From Bifidobacterium reuteri DSM 23975 (GTDB lineage Bacteria; Actinomycetota; Actinomycetes; Actinomycetales; Bifidobacteriaceae): a DNA stretch of 64,000 nt. Of the stretch, positions 45,479 through 53,734 are shown in pieces. Every line of letters starts with the position of its first letter. Position 1 is the stretch's first letter. Location of the stretch: the NCBI RefSeq assembly GCF_000741695.1, contig NZ_JGZK01000002.1, positions 186,001-250,000 of the forward strand. The letters run 5' to 3'. Position numbers and translations under genes: made by a program. The notes under the pieces are model-generated. The model saw only the letters and a program-made list of their open reading frames with translations. It was not told the DNA's origin and searched no databases.

Positions 45479-46735
45479 TCAGTCCCGGCGGAACAGGTCG
45501 CGCGTGTACACCTTGTCTTTCACATCGTCGAGCACGCTGTTGTAGCGGTTGGCGAGGATGGCGTCGCTGCGGCGCTTGAACTCGTCGATGTCGTTGACCA
45601 CTTCGGAACCGAAGAACGTGGAGCCGTTTTCGAGCGTCGGCTCGTAGATGATGACGGTGGCCCCCTTGGCCTTCACGCGCTTCATCACACCCTGGATGGC
45701 GGATTGGCGGAAGTTGTCCGAGTTGGACTTCATGGTCAGACGGTACACACCCACCGTCACCGACTTCTCGTCGGCCGCGTCGTACTCGTTGTTGTCGCTG
45801 TAGCCGTACCAGCCGGCCTTTCTGAGCACGCTGTCCGCGATGAAGTCCTTACGCGTGACATTCGAATCGACGATCGCCTGGATGAGGTTCTCCGGAACAT
45901 CCTGATAGTTGGCAAGCAGCTGCTTGGTGTCCTTCGGCAGGCAGTAACCGCCGTAGCCAAAGCTCGGGTTGTTGTAGTGGGTGCCGATGCGCGGATCCAG
46001 ACATACGCCATCGATGATCTCGCGGGTGTTGAGCCCCTTGGACTCCGCGTAGGTATCGAGCTCGTTGAAGTAGGAGACGCGCAGCGCGAGGTAGGTGTTG
46101 GCGAACAGCTTCACGGCCTCAGCCTCGGTGAAGCCCATCAGCAGCGTATGGATGTTCTCCTCGATGGCACCCTGCTGGAGCAGCTTGGCGAACGTCTTCG
46201 CGGCTTCCACAAGATGTTCATCCTCAGGATCGGTGCCCACCACGATACGGCTCGGGTACAGATTGTCGTACAGTGCCTTGGATTCACGGAGGAACTCGGG
46301 GCTGAAGATGATGTTCTTGGATCCGGTCTTTTCACGGATGGACTTCGTGTAGCCCACCGGAATCGTGGACTTGATGACCATGATGGCGTCCGGGTTGACC
46401 TTCATCACCAGATCGATAACAGCCTCGACGGCAGAAGTATCGAAGAAGTTCTTGGTGCTGTCATAGTTGGTGGGGGTCGCGATGATTACAAAATCGGCGT
46501 CGCGGTATGCGCTTTCGCCATCCAGCGTGGCAACGAGGTTCAGCTTCTTCTCGGCGAAGTACTTCTCGATGTAATCGTCCTGAATCGGGGACTTGCGGTT
46601 ATTGATCATGTCGACCTTTGCCGGAACGATGTCCACGGCAGTGACCTGATGGTGTTGGGACAACAGCGTCGCCAAGCTCAGGCCCACATAGCCGGTACCA
46701 GCAACGGCAATCTTCAATGAATCAAAATCCTTCAT
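45479..46735 (-). CDS. ugd: UDP-glucose 6-dehydrogenase
   Basis: 418 residues from ATG 46735 (AAAGGGG eight bases before it). [18 protein letters not shown] is the NAD-binding GxGxx[13 protein letters not shown] and [12 protein letters not shown] contain the catalytic Glu and Cys. It oxidises UDP-glucose to UDP-glucuronate, a likely acidic sugar donor for this EPS. First gene of the large leftward operon; its promoter lies about 200 bp upstream. FGxGGxCLPKDT with Tyr is the short bacterial UGD form. Confidence 0.95.
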   Translation of the reverse strand: MKDFDSLKIAVAGTGYVGLSLATLLSQHHQVTAVDIVPAKVDMINNRKSPIQDDYIEKYFAEKKLNLVATLDGESAYRDADFVIIATPTNYDSTKNFFDTSAVEAVIDLVMKVNPDAIMVIKSTIPVGYTKSIREKTGSKNIIFSPEFLRESKALYDNLYPSRIVVGTDPEDEHLVEAAKTFAKLLQQGAIEENIHTLLMGFTEAEAVKLFANTYLALRVSYFNELDTYAESKGLNTREIIDGVCLDPRIGTHYNNPSFGYGGYCLPKDTKQLLANYQDVPENLIQAIVDSNVTRKDFIADSVLRKAGWYGYSDNNEYDAADEKSVTVGVYRLTMKSNSDNFRQSAIQGVMKRVKAKGATVIIYEPTLENGSTFFGSEVVNDIDEFKRRSDAILANRYNSVLDDVKDKVYTRDLFRRD

Positions 46736-46936
46736 CACAATATCCCCTTTCTAAATGGCTTGAATTCGGAGGAGTCTGCATTGCTGGGCAGGAATCTGCA
46801 TAAAACGGGATGCCAGAACAAAAACCGACATAAGCGCCGTTATCGGCAAAACGTCTCTCTTCCACGGAACATCCTTACTCAAACCAACGTTTTCCACGCA
46901 TTACACGCGCACAAAACCTGTCCTTTATCCGTTCAT

Positions 46937-46965
46937 ACTATACCGTCGGGGGTACTCTGTACCAA
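46937..46965 (-). promoter_or_regulatory. Promoter of the main EPS operon with internal palindrome
   Basis: Minus strand TTGGTA (46960-46965), 17-bp spacer, TATAGT (46937-46942). The palindrome GGTAC-N3-GTACC (46951-46963) overlaps the -35 and spacer and looks like an operator. The message would have a leader of about 195 nt before ugd, in a region without other recognised genes. Confidence 0.5.
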
Positions 46966-47133
46966 CCAATTCTTCCTTATCGGAAATCAGTATGCGGAAG
47001 CTCTCCATACGGCATCAATGACCGCCAGTTTATCCGCGTCAAGTGAACGTCGAGTAAAAGCACACGGAAATCACGGCTTCAACTTTTGGACAGAACCTGC
47101 CCCAAAGGAGCATGAGACTGTATGACGCGCTTA

Positions 47134-47265
47134 TCACTTAGGTAATCCAAGCGTCATACGGATATAAGCGGCACGCTCTCTGAGATACTCACGCAAATAC
47201 GGAATCGCAAAATCCACCTTTCCGTACCCGCAATCCTCGATAACCTGCGTGGATTCTAAAAGAAT
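47134..47265 (-). pseudogene. Possible 3' remnant of an unknown gene
   Basis: An open minus-strand stretch of 43 codons reads as protein-like sequence (VIEDCGYGKVDFAIPYLREY, then LRERAAYIRMTLGLPK) and ends in TGA at 47134. It has no start and a stop just upstream, inside the 20-bp tandem repeats. The pattern of aromatic and charged residues looks like a protein C-terminus rather than chance. CotH-type proteins end in a similar way, but this is too short to assign. Confidence 0.35.
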
Positions 47266-47300
47266 CTAAAAGATTCTAAAAGAATCTAAAAGATTCTAAA
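47251..47300. repeat. AT-rich 20-bp tandem repeat
   Basis: GATTCTAAAAGAATCTAAAA repeated about two and a half times. Each unit holds the palindrome GATTC-TAAAA-GAATC. It lies in the 1.1-kb gap (46736-47835) between ugd and the second AlbA_2 gene, which otherwise holds the EPS promoter, a gene remnant, dispersed repeat block 8 and the 145-bp repeat. Confidence 0.8.
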
Positions 47301-47423
47301 CCGAAGTGGCAGGACTGGAGGACTGGAGGACGAGTGAAGTATGTGAACACGCTATACCGGCACATAGAGTCGTGTTCTACGGCACAGATAGTGGCACACG
47401 ATCATCAGCTTCATGTGAACCGC

Positions 47424-47575
47424 TACCCCTCAGTCGACTTCGTCGACGGCTCGTCCTGCAATTATGGACGTGCTGCGCACGCCAGCCAACTGGCTTGCCT
47501 GTCGTCTCGCACGCCATCCGCAAACAGCTCCGCTGTTTTTTCACGGCAACATCCCGACAATGGGAGCCAAGACCG
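47424..47575. repeat. Dispersed palindromic repeat block 8
   Basis: CTACCCCTCAGTCGAC module fused to the long CTGCAATTATGGACGTG...TCCCGACAATGGGAGCC module; more diverged than the other copies. Confidence 0.75.
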
Positions 47576-47623
47576 ACGAACCTCGATGTAACGGCTCCGA
47601 CAGCTCCAAACTGCTGCATCAGA

Positions 47624-47768
47624 GCATGAGATTTCATTTGCCCGCCATTTGCTTTTCTTTTGACTCGACGGGCATCTTTACCGAGCTCGGCACGCAGAAA
47701 TGGCGGAATTCCAACGAAATCTCATTTGCCTGCCATTTGATTCTCTTTTGATTTTAAAATCAAAAGAG
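47624..47768. repeat. 145-bp direct repeat, left copy
   Basis: Same length as the copy at 49279-49423 and differing from it at about eight positions. Contains two similar CATTTGCC[C/T]GCCATTTG boxes about 90 bp apart and a 26-bp perfect AT-rich palindrome at its right end (47743-47768). Lies just upstream of the second AlbA_2 gene. Confidence 0.9.
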
Positions 47769-47835
47769 GCTATTGTTTCTTAGGAGCCATTTAGGACTCT
47801 CGGATGTCGAACATCAATAGCCACAGGAGGCGAGC

Positions 47836-49284
47836 ATGCCGGAAGATCTCATCACCCTCATTACCGCACTCGCCAACCAGGACAGCGAAAACGAATACCT
47901 CGAGTTCAAGCACGGGAACACCGACCCGAATCGGATCGGCCGCGATATCTCCGCATTGGCCAATTCAGCGGCCTTGCTGGGACACACATTCGCATACAAG
48001 ATATGGGGCATTGATGACACCACCCATGAGCTTATCGGCACCGCATTCAATCCTAAAGTCGCCAAAGTAGGCAATCAGGAACTGGAGCTATGGCTTCGGC
48101 AACACTTATCCGACAATGCCGAGTTTCGTTTTGAATCCGTCGAAGCATTCGGCAAGCATCTCGTCCTCTTACGCATATGGCCGGCCCAATACCGCCCTGT
48201 GCTTTGGCAAGGGTTGTCCTATATTCGCACCGGATCCTCAACACAGGAGCTCAGGCATGGCTCGAAACGGGAAGAGGAGCTGTGGAGTCGCACGCGTGCT
48301 GAAGTATTTGAACTTCAATACGCGCTAAGCGGGCTCACCGACGATGAAGTGCTCGGCAAACTAGACACCGACTGGTACCGACAAGAGTTCGGCATTCCAC
48401 AGACCACGCCCACCGAGCAGACTCTGCATCTGCTTGCGAGCGAACACTTTATCTCCATCCAGGATTCAGGCCGATACTCCATTACCAATCTTGGCGCGTT
48501 GCTTTTCGCCCGGAATCTCAACGATTTTCCGACCGTCTCCCGTAAAGCGTTGCGAGTCATCCGGTACGAAGGTTCTTCCCCCATCGCACCATCGCGCAGC
48601 AAGACATTTGATTTCGGATACGCCAAATTGGATCAGATGCTTGAATACATCGAAGCGTTGCTTCCCGAACAGGAAGTCATTCAGGGGGCGCGCCGAATCA
48701 CCCTGCGCGCATTCCCCCATACGGCATTGCGCGAGCTGACCGCCAATATGCTCATCCATCAGGACCTCTCCATCACCGGAGCTGGCCCTATGGTGTGCAT
48801 TTTCGACAATCGCATCGAATTCACTAATCCCGGACGCTCCTTAGTGGATGTCGCAAGACTGCTGAACGATCCCCCTCATTCACGCAATGAGAAAATGGCG
48901 GCCATATGCCGCCGCCTGCATCTGTGCGAAGAGGCCGGTTCGGGGTGGGACAAGGTGGTTCTCGACTGCGAGCAGCACCATCTCCCCGCCCCGGAAGTAG
49001 AGGAACCCGGAGACAACATGCGAGTGACCTTGACGCGGTCGACACCGTACCGCGAACTGACGCGCGAGCAACGCCTCGATGCCGCGTATTGGCATGCCTG
49101 CGTGCAATACGCGCAAAGATTGCCTATGACCAACACCAGTCTCCGAGAAAGATTCGCGCTCCCCCAAAGCGGCGCATCACAGATATCCCGACTTATCAAG
49201 GCCTGTTTGGATGAGAATCTGCTCAAAATCGCGGATCCCGATGCCGGAAAACGATATATACGTTATCTGCCGTATTGGGCATGA
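47836..49284 (+). CDS. AlbA_2 (Schlafen-like) domain ATPase, second copy type
   Basis: 482 residues from ATG 47836 (CAGGAGG before it). Same domain order as the protein at 23.6 kb but only distantly related: AlbA_2 (about 15-120; ENEYLEFKHGNTDPNRIGRDISALANSAALLG), a winged-helix-like middle (HLLASEHFISIQDSGRYSITNLGALLFARN), GHKL-like ATP site (ALRELTANMLIHQDLSITG; RIEFTNPGR; EEAGSGWDKVV) and a C-terminal HTH (LPMTNTSLRERFALPQSGAS). It lies opposite to the EPS genes and is flanked by 145-bp direct repeats, the right one starting in its stop codon. The build suggests a self-contained islet; function is unproven. Confidence 0.86.
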   Translation: MPEDLITLITALANQDSENEYLEFKHGNTDPNRIGRDISALANSAALLGHTFAYKIWGIDDTTHELIGTAFNPKVAKVGNQELELWLRQHLSDNAEFRFESVEAFGKHLVLLRIWPAQYRPVLWQGLSYIRTGSSTQELRHGSKREEELWSRTRAEVFELQYALSGLTDDEVLGKLDTDWYRQEFGIPQTTPTEQTLHLLASEHFISIQDSGRYSITNLGALLFARNLNDFPTVSRKALRVIRYEGSSPIAPSRSKTFDFGYAKLDQMLEYIEALLPEQEVIQGARRITLRAFPHTALRELTANMLIHQDLSITGAGPMVCIFDNRIEFTNPGRSLVDVARLLNDPPHSRNEKMAAICRRLHLCEEAGSGWDKVVLDCEQHHLPAPEVEEPGDNMRVTLTRSTPYRELTREQRLDAAYWHACVQYAQRLPMTNTSLRERFALPQSGASQISRLIKACLDENLLKIADPDAGKRYIRYLPYWA

Positions 49285-49423
49285 CATTTCATTTGCCTGC
49301 CATTTGCTTTTCTTTTGACTCGATGGGCATCTTGGTGGAGCTCGGCACGCAGAAACGGCGGAATTCCAACGAAATCTCATTTGCCTGCCATTTGATTCTC
49401 TTTTGATTTTAAAATCAAAAGAG
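49279..49423. repeat. 145-bp direct repeat, right copy
   Basis: Begins in the last codon and stop of the AlbA_2 gene (GCATGA). The AT palindrome at its right end is extended to 34 bp here (GATTCTCTTTTG... about 49394-49427). See the left copy at 47624. Confidence 0.9.
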
Positions 49424-49454
49424 AATCTGGAGGCTCAATCTATAGTCACAGGAC

Positions 49455-51260
49455 TCAGTCGGTGCGGCCTTCCACTTGCGGCGTCTGGTAGACGTCAAGA
49501 GGCGTCTTGACGCCGGGTGCGAGCTCCACATGAATGGTCGTCTCATAGGATTCGCCCGGGTTCAACACGAACTTCTTGACGCCCACAGTCAACGTGTTAT
49601 GCATGGTGACACCGTCATAACTCTTGCCATCCGTGGACTTCCAGTCCACCAGACGACCGCCCGCCGGAGCGTATATGTACATTGCCGTATCAATCTGGCC
49701 GGCCTGCAAGCCATCCAGGAACGGCCCGACGATATACTTCGGCAACTGTCCCACCTCATCCTGCGTGAGCATGTTGGTGAGCTTCACATGCACCGTGTAC
49801 TGATCGGCTCCATCAGGTGCCACCTTGTCGAACTTCACACTAACGCTGCGCTTCAAATACCAGTCCATCTTGGCTTGGGAAAGATCCGAGAAGAACACTC
49901 CGACCTCGGGGGTAGAGGCCTCGGTCTTCAGCGCACCGGAAATCGGCGTATTGAGCAGCAGCTTCTGCTCATTCTCATGCGCGCTCCACACCTTCATATG
50001 CCCCTGACCCACCGACGTGGTCACAGCCTTCAAAAACGCCTTGCCATCCTTGGCGTTTTGCATGATGTGCTGGAACGACAAACCGGCAGCCTGCGCAAAA
50101 TATGCATCCTGCTCGTCCTCCGACTTGTCGATATACACCTGATTAAGCAGGTATTGAGCAGTGTTTGCACCATCCAGTGTCACACCGTCAGGCAGCGTCA
50201 ATCCTCCGCTCACCTTAAGCATGTTCTGCAGAAACACCGGGTCGATGGCAATGACGCCATCCACATCCTGCCCGGAATGCGCTTTCCACATGGCCTTGGA
50301 TATCTCACCAGTACGCGGGAAATCAGGCGTGAAGTTCGTATCCACAGCGACACGACCAAGCTTATCGGTGTACAACGTTCGCTCTTCAGCAGTAAGCGGC
50401 AGCACCGGATCGGTAAACCATGGGATCTTGCCACCGGAAACAAACGGCTGCAGTTCCACCTTGCCGTTGCTTACGGTCATCACACCCCATGAACCAGGCA
50501 AACCGCCACCCGGTCGAATCTCGGAATTGGTCTGCGCCAGAATCAGATACGTGCGCGCCGAACCATCACTGCCAAGCATCTTCGGCGCCACCTGCACCGC
50601 GACGTTCGCATCATGCACCATGCCCGATAAGGTATGCAGATAATTCTGCGCCTTCTCCATGGCCTCAGCCAATTGCCCGATATGAGGATCGGGGGCGCCA
50701 ATCACATCCTTTTCGGCATCATCGATCACGTTATCGGCCGTCTGAAGCGACTCCGTATACTTGGTCAGGCCAGAGACATCGACAGTTCCGTCATTGACGG
50801 AGACATCACTCATATTCAGCGCTGCCGAAGCCTGCTTCAATGCAGGCATCGCCTGTGTAGAGATGTTCTCCATTGCGGTGACTGCAGTGCGCGCAGCAGT
50901 GATATCTGCACCATAATACGGAATACGGGCAGCCACACTCCAGAGCATAGAATTGGTCTGCTCATAGGCAGCGTTCGTATGCGCCGAGAATCGATTCATG
51001 GAGTCATTCAAAGCTGCCGTATCACCACTGGAAAGCGAATCCTGCATATTCGAGGCCACCGCCACAGCCTGCTCGACTTCGCTTTTGACCTTCATGGCGG
51101 ACCATCCGAACCATGCCGCAATTGCAGCGAAGAACAGCAGCAAGACGCCCAGCACAATCAATGCCCGCCGAATTCGACGGCGACGCCGTATCCGTCGAAT
51201 ATGACGTGCACTCATACGGCGACGCCGGCGGTGATGCTGCTCCCCTCCCGGCTCCTCCAC
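49455..51260 (-). CDS. DUF4012 protein of the EPS locus
   Basis: 601 residues. A very basic segment ([18 protein letters not shown]) precedes one membrane helix (ALIVLGVLLLFFAAIAAWFG), then a long extracytoplasmic domain with the DUF4012 core (YLILAQTNSEIRPGGGLPGSWG, VDGVIAIDPVFLQNMLKVSG). DUF4012 proteins are common near priming transferases of actinobacterial polysaccharide clusters; their role is unknown. The start is uncertain: GTG 51260 lacks a ribosome-binding site, whereas ATG 51370 has GGGGGG before it but is in another frame (MAAAPEDSGKPDYESNS); the DUF4012 frame is open to about 51325 with protein-like sequence. A one-base frameshift near 51320 would join them. Confidence 0.82.
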   Translation of the reverse strand: MEEPGGEQHHRRRRRMSARHIRRIRRRRRIRRALIVLGVLLLFFAAIAAWFGWSAMKVKSEVEQAVAVASNMQDSLSSGDTAALNDSMNRFSAHTNAAYEQTNSMLWSVAARIPYYGADITAARTAVTAMENISTQAMPALKQASAALNMSDVSVNDGTVDVSGLTKYTESLQTADNVIDDAEKDVIGAPDPHIGQLAEAMEKAQNYLHTLSGMVHDANVAVQVAPKMLGSDGSARTYLILAQTNSEIRPGGGLPGSWGVMTVSNGKVELQPFVSGGKIPWFTDPVLPLTAEERTLYTDKLGRVAVDTNFTPDFPRTGEISKAMWKAHSGQDVDGVIAIDPVFLQNMLKVSGGLTLPDGVTLDGANTAQYLLNQVYIDKSEDEQDAYFAQAAGLSFQHIMQNAKDGKAFLKAVTTSVGQGHMKVWSAHENEQKLLLNTPISGALKTEASTPEVGVFFSDLSQAKMDWYLKRSVSVKFDKVAPDGADQYTVHVKLTNMLTQDEVGQLPKYIVGPFLDGLQAGQIDTAMYIYAPAGGRLVDWKSTDGKSYDGVTMHNTLTVGVKKFVLNPGESYETTIHVELAPGVKTPLDVYQTPQVEGRTD

Positions 51261-51483
51261 CGGAGGCTTCGGGGGTTCCTGGCTCGCCGCGGAATCATCG
51301 GACGCTTCATATAATGAAGGCTGTTCGATTCATAGTCTGGTTTACCCGAATCCTCAGGTGCTGCTGCCATATCTGTATCCCCCCGCCCCGTCACACATCA
51401 TTGCGTCATATACAAGCTGTCATATTAGCGTAATCGGCAACAATGACGATATGAGCCATCTGAACTGCAGACAGCGGCAATCA

Positions 51484-53109
51484 TCAGTAAGCGCCCTTGT
51501 GGCTGAGCACGGCACCCACTGTGCGGAACATCAGCACGAAATCACCCAGTACCGACCAATTCTGAACATAAGCCACATCCAGGGCCTCGCTCTCCTCTGC
51601 GGACAGATCGGAGCGGCCGGACACCTGCCACGGGCCGGTGATGCCTGGCTTGACCAGCATGCGGGTGGCGTACAGCTTGTTATACCGGGCATATTCCTCA
51701 GGTAGCGGCGGGCGCGGGCCCACCACGGACATATCACCTATGAACACGTTAAGAAACTGCGGCAACTCGTCGATGGAGAAGCGGCGGATAAAATGACCGA
51801 CCTTGGTGATACGCGGATCGTTCTTCATCTTGAAGATGAAACGATCGGTCTGGCCAGTCTCCTCGGCGAGCTTCTTCTTCAGTTCGTCGGCATTGACCAC
51901 CATCGAACGGAACTTGAGCATCTCGAACGGCTTGCCACGCAATCCAATGCGCTTCTGCTTGTAAAACACCGGACCGCCATCGGTGGCCTTGATCGCGATG
52001 GCCACCGGGATTGTGAGAATCAGCGAGCAGATGATAGCCAGCGTGGAGATAACCAAATCGAGCGCACGCTTGATCAGACGGTTGCTCGGGGAATACTGCG
52101 CCAAGCGCTGTGTGATGATGGTGGTGCCCTGGATCGAACGCACCTGCAACTCATGGTTGGAGGTGTCTGCGGCAGAGGCCACCATGGCGATCTCCAAGCC
52201 ATATGATTCCATGCGCACGGAGAAGATGTTGAAGTTGTCGGAATACCGGCGAATCTCATCGGTGACCATCACCGTCTGGGCATCCATGCCGGCGATGCTC
52301 TCCGCCAAGCCATGATCGTCATACTCCAGCACAGGCAGCGACGAACCCCAGTTCATGCAGATATCGCGTTGCATGTCTTCGATATCGTGATCCGGCTCGA
52401 TTAGATCGGTCTCGGGGTTGAGACGAATCGGGCAAACCGCCACCGGACGGTAGTTCAGCTGCTCACGACGGCTCAGGAACTTCAGCGTACGGCCGATGCC
52501 CTCAGGAGAGCCCACCAGCACCGTGCCATACGCATACTCACCCTTGCTGCGGCTGCGTGTGATGAACAGTCGGGTGAAGATGCGCTCGACCGTGGTCAAC
52601 GCCCATCCGGCGATGACCATCAGGCACAACGATGTGAGCGTCAGATCGAAGTTGAAGAAGAAGTTGAACGCGCACTGGATGACCCAGCATGTCAGCATGC
52701 CCTTGAACAGCAGCGCATTGAGCTGATAGCCGTCACCCATCACATGACGGTGGTACACGCCTACCGCATGCAACGACCACACCCAGAACAACGCGGTGAT
52801 GACCAGATACAGGGTCGCATTCATCGTGAAATCGAAACGGGGAGTGAAGAATGGCTGTGCCTCGTCTCGAATATTGAGCACAGTGGCACCGGCGATGACG
52901 AACATCGCAGCATCGATGAACATCAATGCCAGATTTACGAAGAACCGCCAGTACATTACGTGCGAAAGCTGGGACTGGCCGTTGACCGACTGCACCGGCT
53001 CCTGAGACTGCTGAGCAGGATTCTGAGCCGCCTGCGTTTGCGAGGCATCCTGCTGCTGCGCGCGCCCTCGGCCATCCTCCCACTGTGACGAACTATCCAA
53101 CGATGCCAT
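51484..53109 (-). CDS. Polyprenyl glycosylphosphotransferase (EPS priming enzyme, WbaP-like)
   Basis: 541 residues from ATG 53109 (GAGGA nine bases before it). Gln/Ser-rich N-terminus, about four membrane helices (40-170), a CoA-binding-like cytoplasmic domain, another hydrophobic segment (LDLVISTLAIICSLILTIPV) and the C-terminal catalytic domain: GGPVFYKQKRIGLRGKPFEM, KFRSM, KVGHFIRRFSIDELPQF, DMSVVGPRPPLPEE and KPGITGPWQVSGRS. It transfers a sugar-1-phosphate to undecaprenyl phosphate and so starts each repeat unit. The gene is the rightmost of the EPS locus; a 9-C tract lies 140 bp before it. Confidence 0.95.
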   Translation of the reverse strand: MASLDSSSQWEDGRGRAQQQDASQTQAAQNPAQQSQEPVQSVNGQSQLSHVMYWRFFVNLALMFIDAAMFVIAGATVLNIRDEAQPFFTPRFDFTMNATLYLVITALFWVWSLHAVGVYHRHVMGDGYQLNALLFKGMLTCWVIQCAFNFFFNFDLTLTSLCLMVIAGWALTTVERIFTRLFITRSRSKGEYAYGTVLVGSPEGIGRTLKFLSRREQLNYRPVAVCPIRLNPETDLIEPDHDIEDMQRDICMNWGSSLPVLEYDDHGLAESIAGMDAQTVMVTDEIRRYSDNFNIFSVRMESYGLEIAMVASAADTSNHELQVRSIQGTTIITQRLAQYSPSNRLIKRALDLVISTLAIICSLILTIPVAIAIKATDGGPVFYKQKRIGLRGKPFEMLKFRSMVVNADELKKKLAEETGQTDRFIFKMKNDPRITKVGHFIRRFSIDELPQFLNVFIGDMSVVGPRPPLPEEYARYNKLYATRMLVKPGITGPWQVSGRSDLSAEESEALDVAYVQNWSVLGDFVLMFRTVGAVLSHKGAY

Positions 53110-53734
53110 TACCGACATTCCTCTTTACTACTCGCTCTCTCTGCCGTTCAAGCCCCGCCGGATGCCGCAATCACGGTATTCCCGATGTCAGTTCCTGCCG
53201 TATTGGACAGCATCGGATGCGATACCACATGCTGCCACGGAATCCTCGCCCCCCCCCGCATTGTTTGCATTGCAGGGCGGGTATCGCACTGGACGCTTAC
53301 ACGGATCTATGGGCATTAGGTCTCGGGGCCGGCTTTTCGGTGGGTCGAACCTATTTCCGTATCTTACAAGGGTGGGGACACAAATTACATGGGGCATTGT
53401 TACGGACAGTGGAATCGTATGTGTGATCAGATGAACATGCTCACGGATTCGGTAATAGCAACGTTGTACCGATATCCGCATTATGGACATGCGTGACGGG
53501 AGAATAGCGGCTGCAAACGGCATACGGGTAGAGGCGGATTCCGCATGGCACTGGAATGGAACTGGCTGAGGCTGTTTGGTGAAGGCCAATCTGCAGTCGG
53601 CCTAGAAGATGTGGACGGATCAGCCACGCGAGAACAGACCACCCTGCGGCGTAGGGTGTACGCGTGCTTTCTTGAGGATATCCGGTCAGGCATAGGAGCG
53701 ATGACTGTTCACACCGGCCGGATCCGGAAGTGGG
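53110..53734. other. Divergent intergenic region with a poly-C tract
   Basis: 625 bp between the divergent priming-transferase and MFS genes. It must hold both promoters, but I see no convincing -35/-10 pair. A run of nine C at 53249-53257 stands out. No supported gene, repeat module or terminator is seen. Confidence 0.5.

Noticed and set aside
53188..53589. 133-codon minus-strand frame before the priming transferase
   Set aside because: No ribosome-binding site, atypical composition and no recognisable pattern; treated as non-coding.
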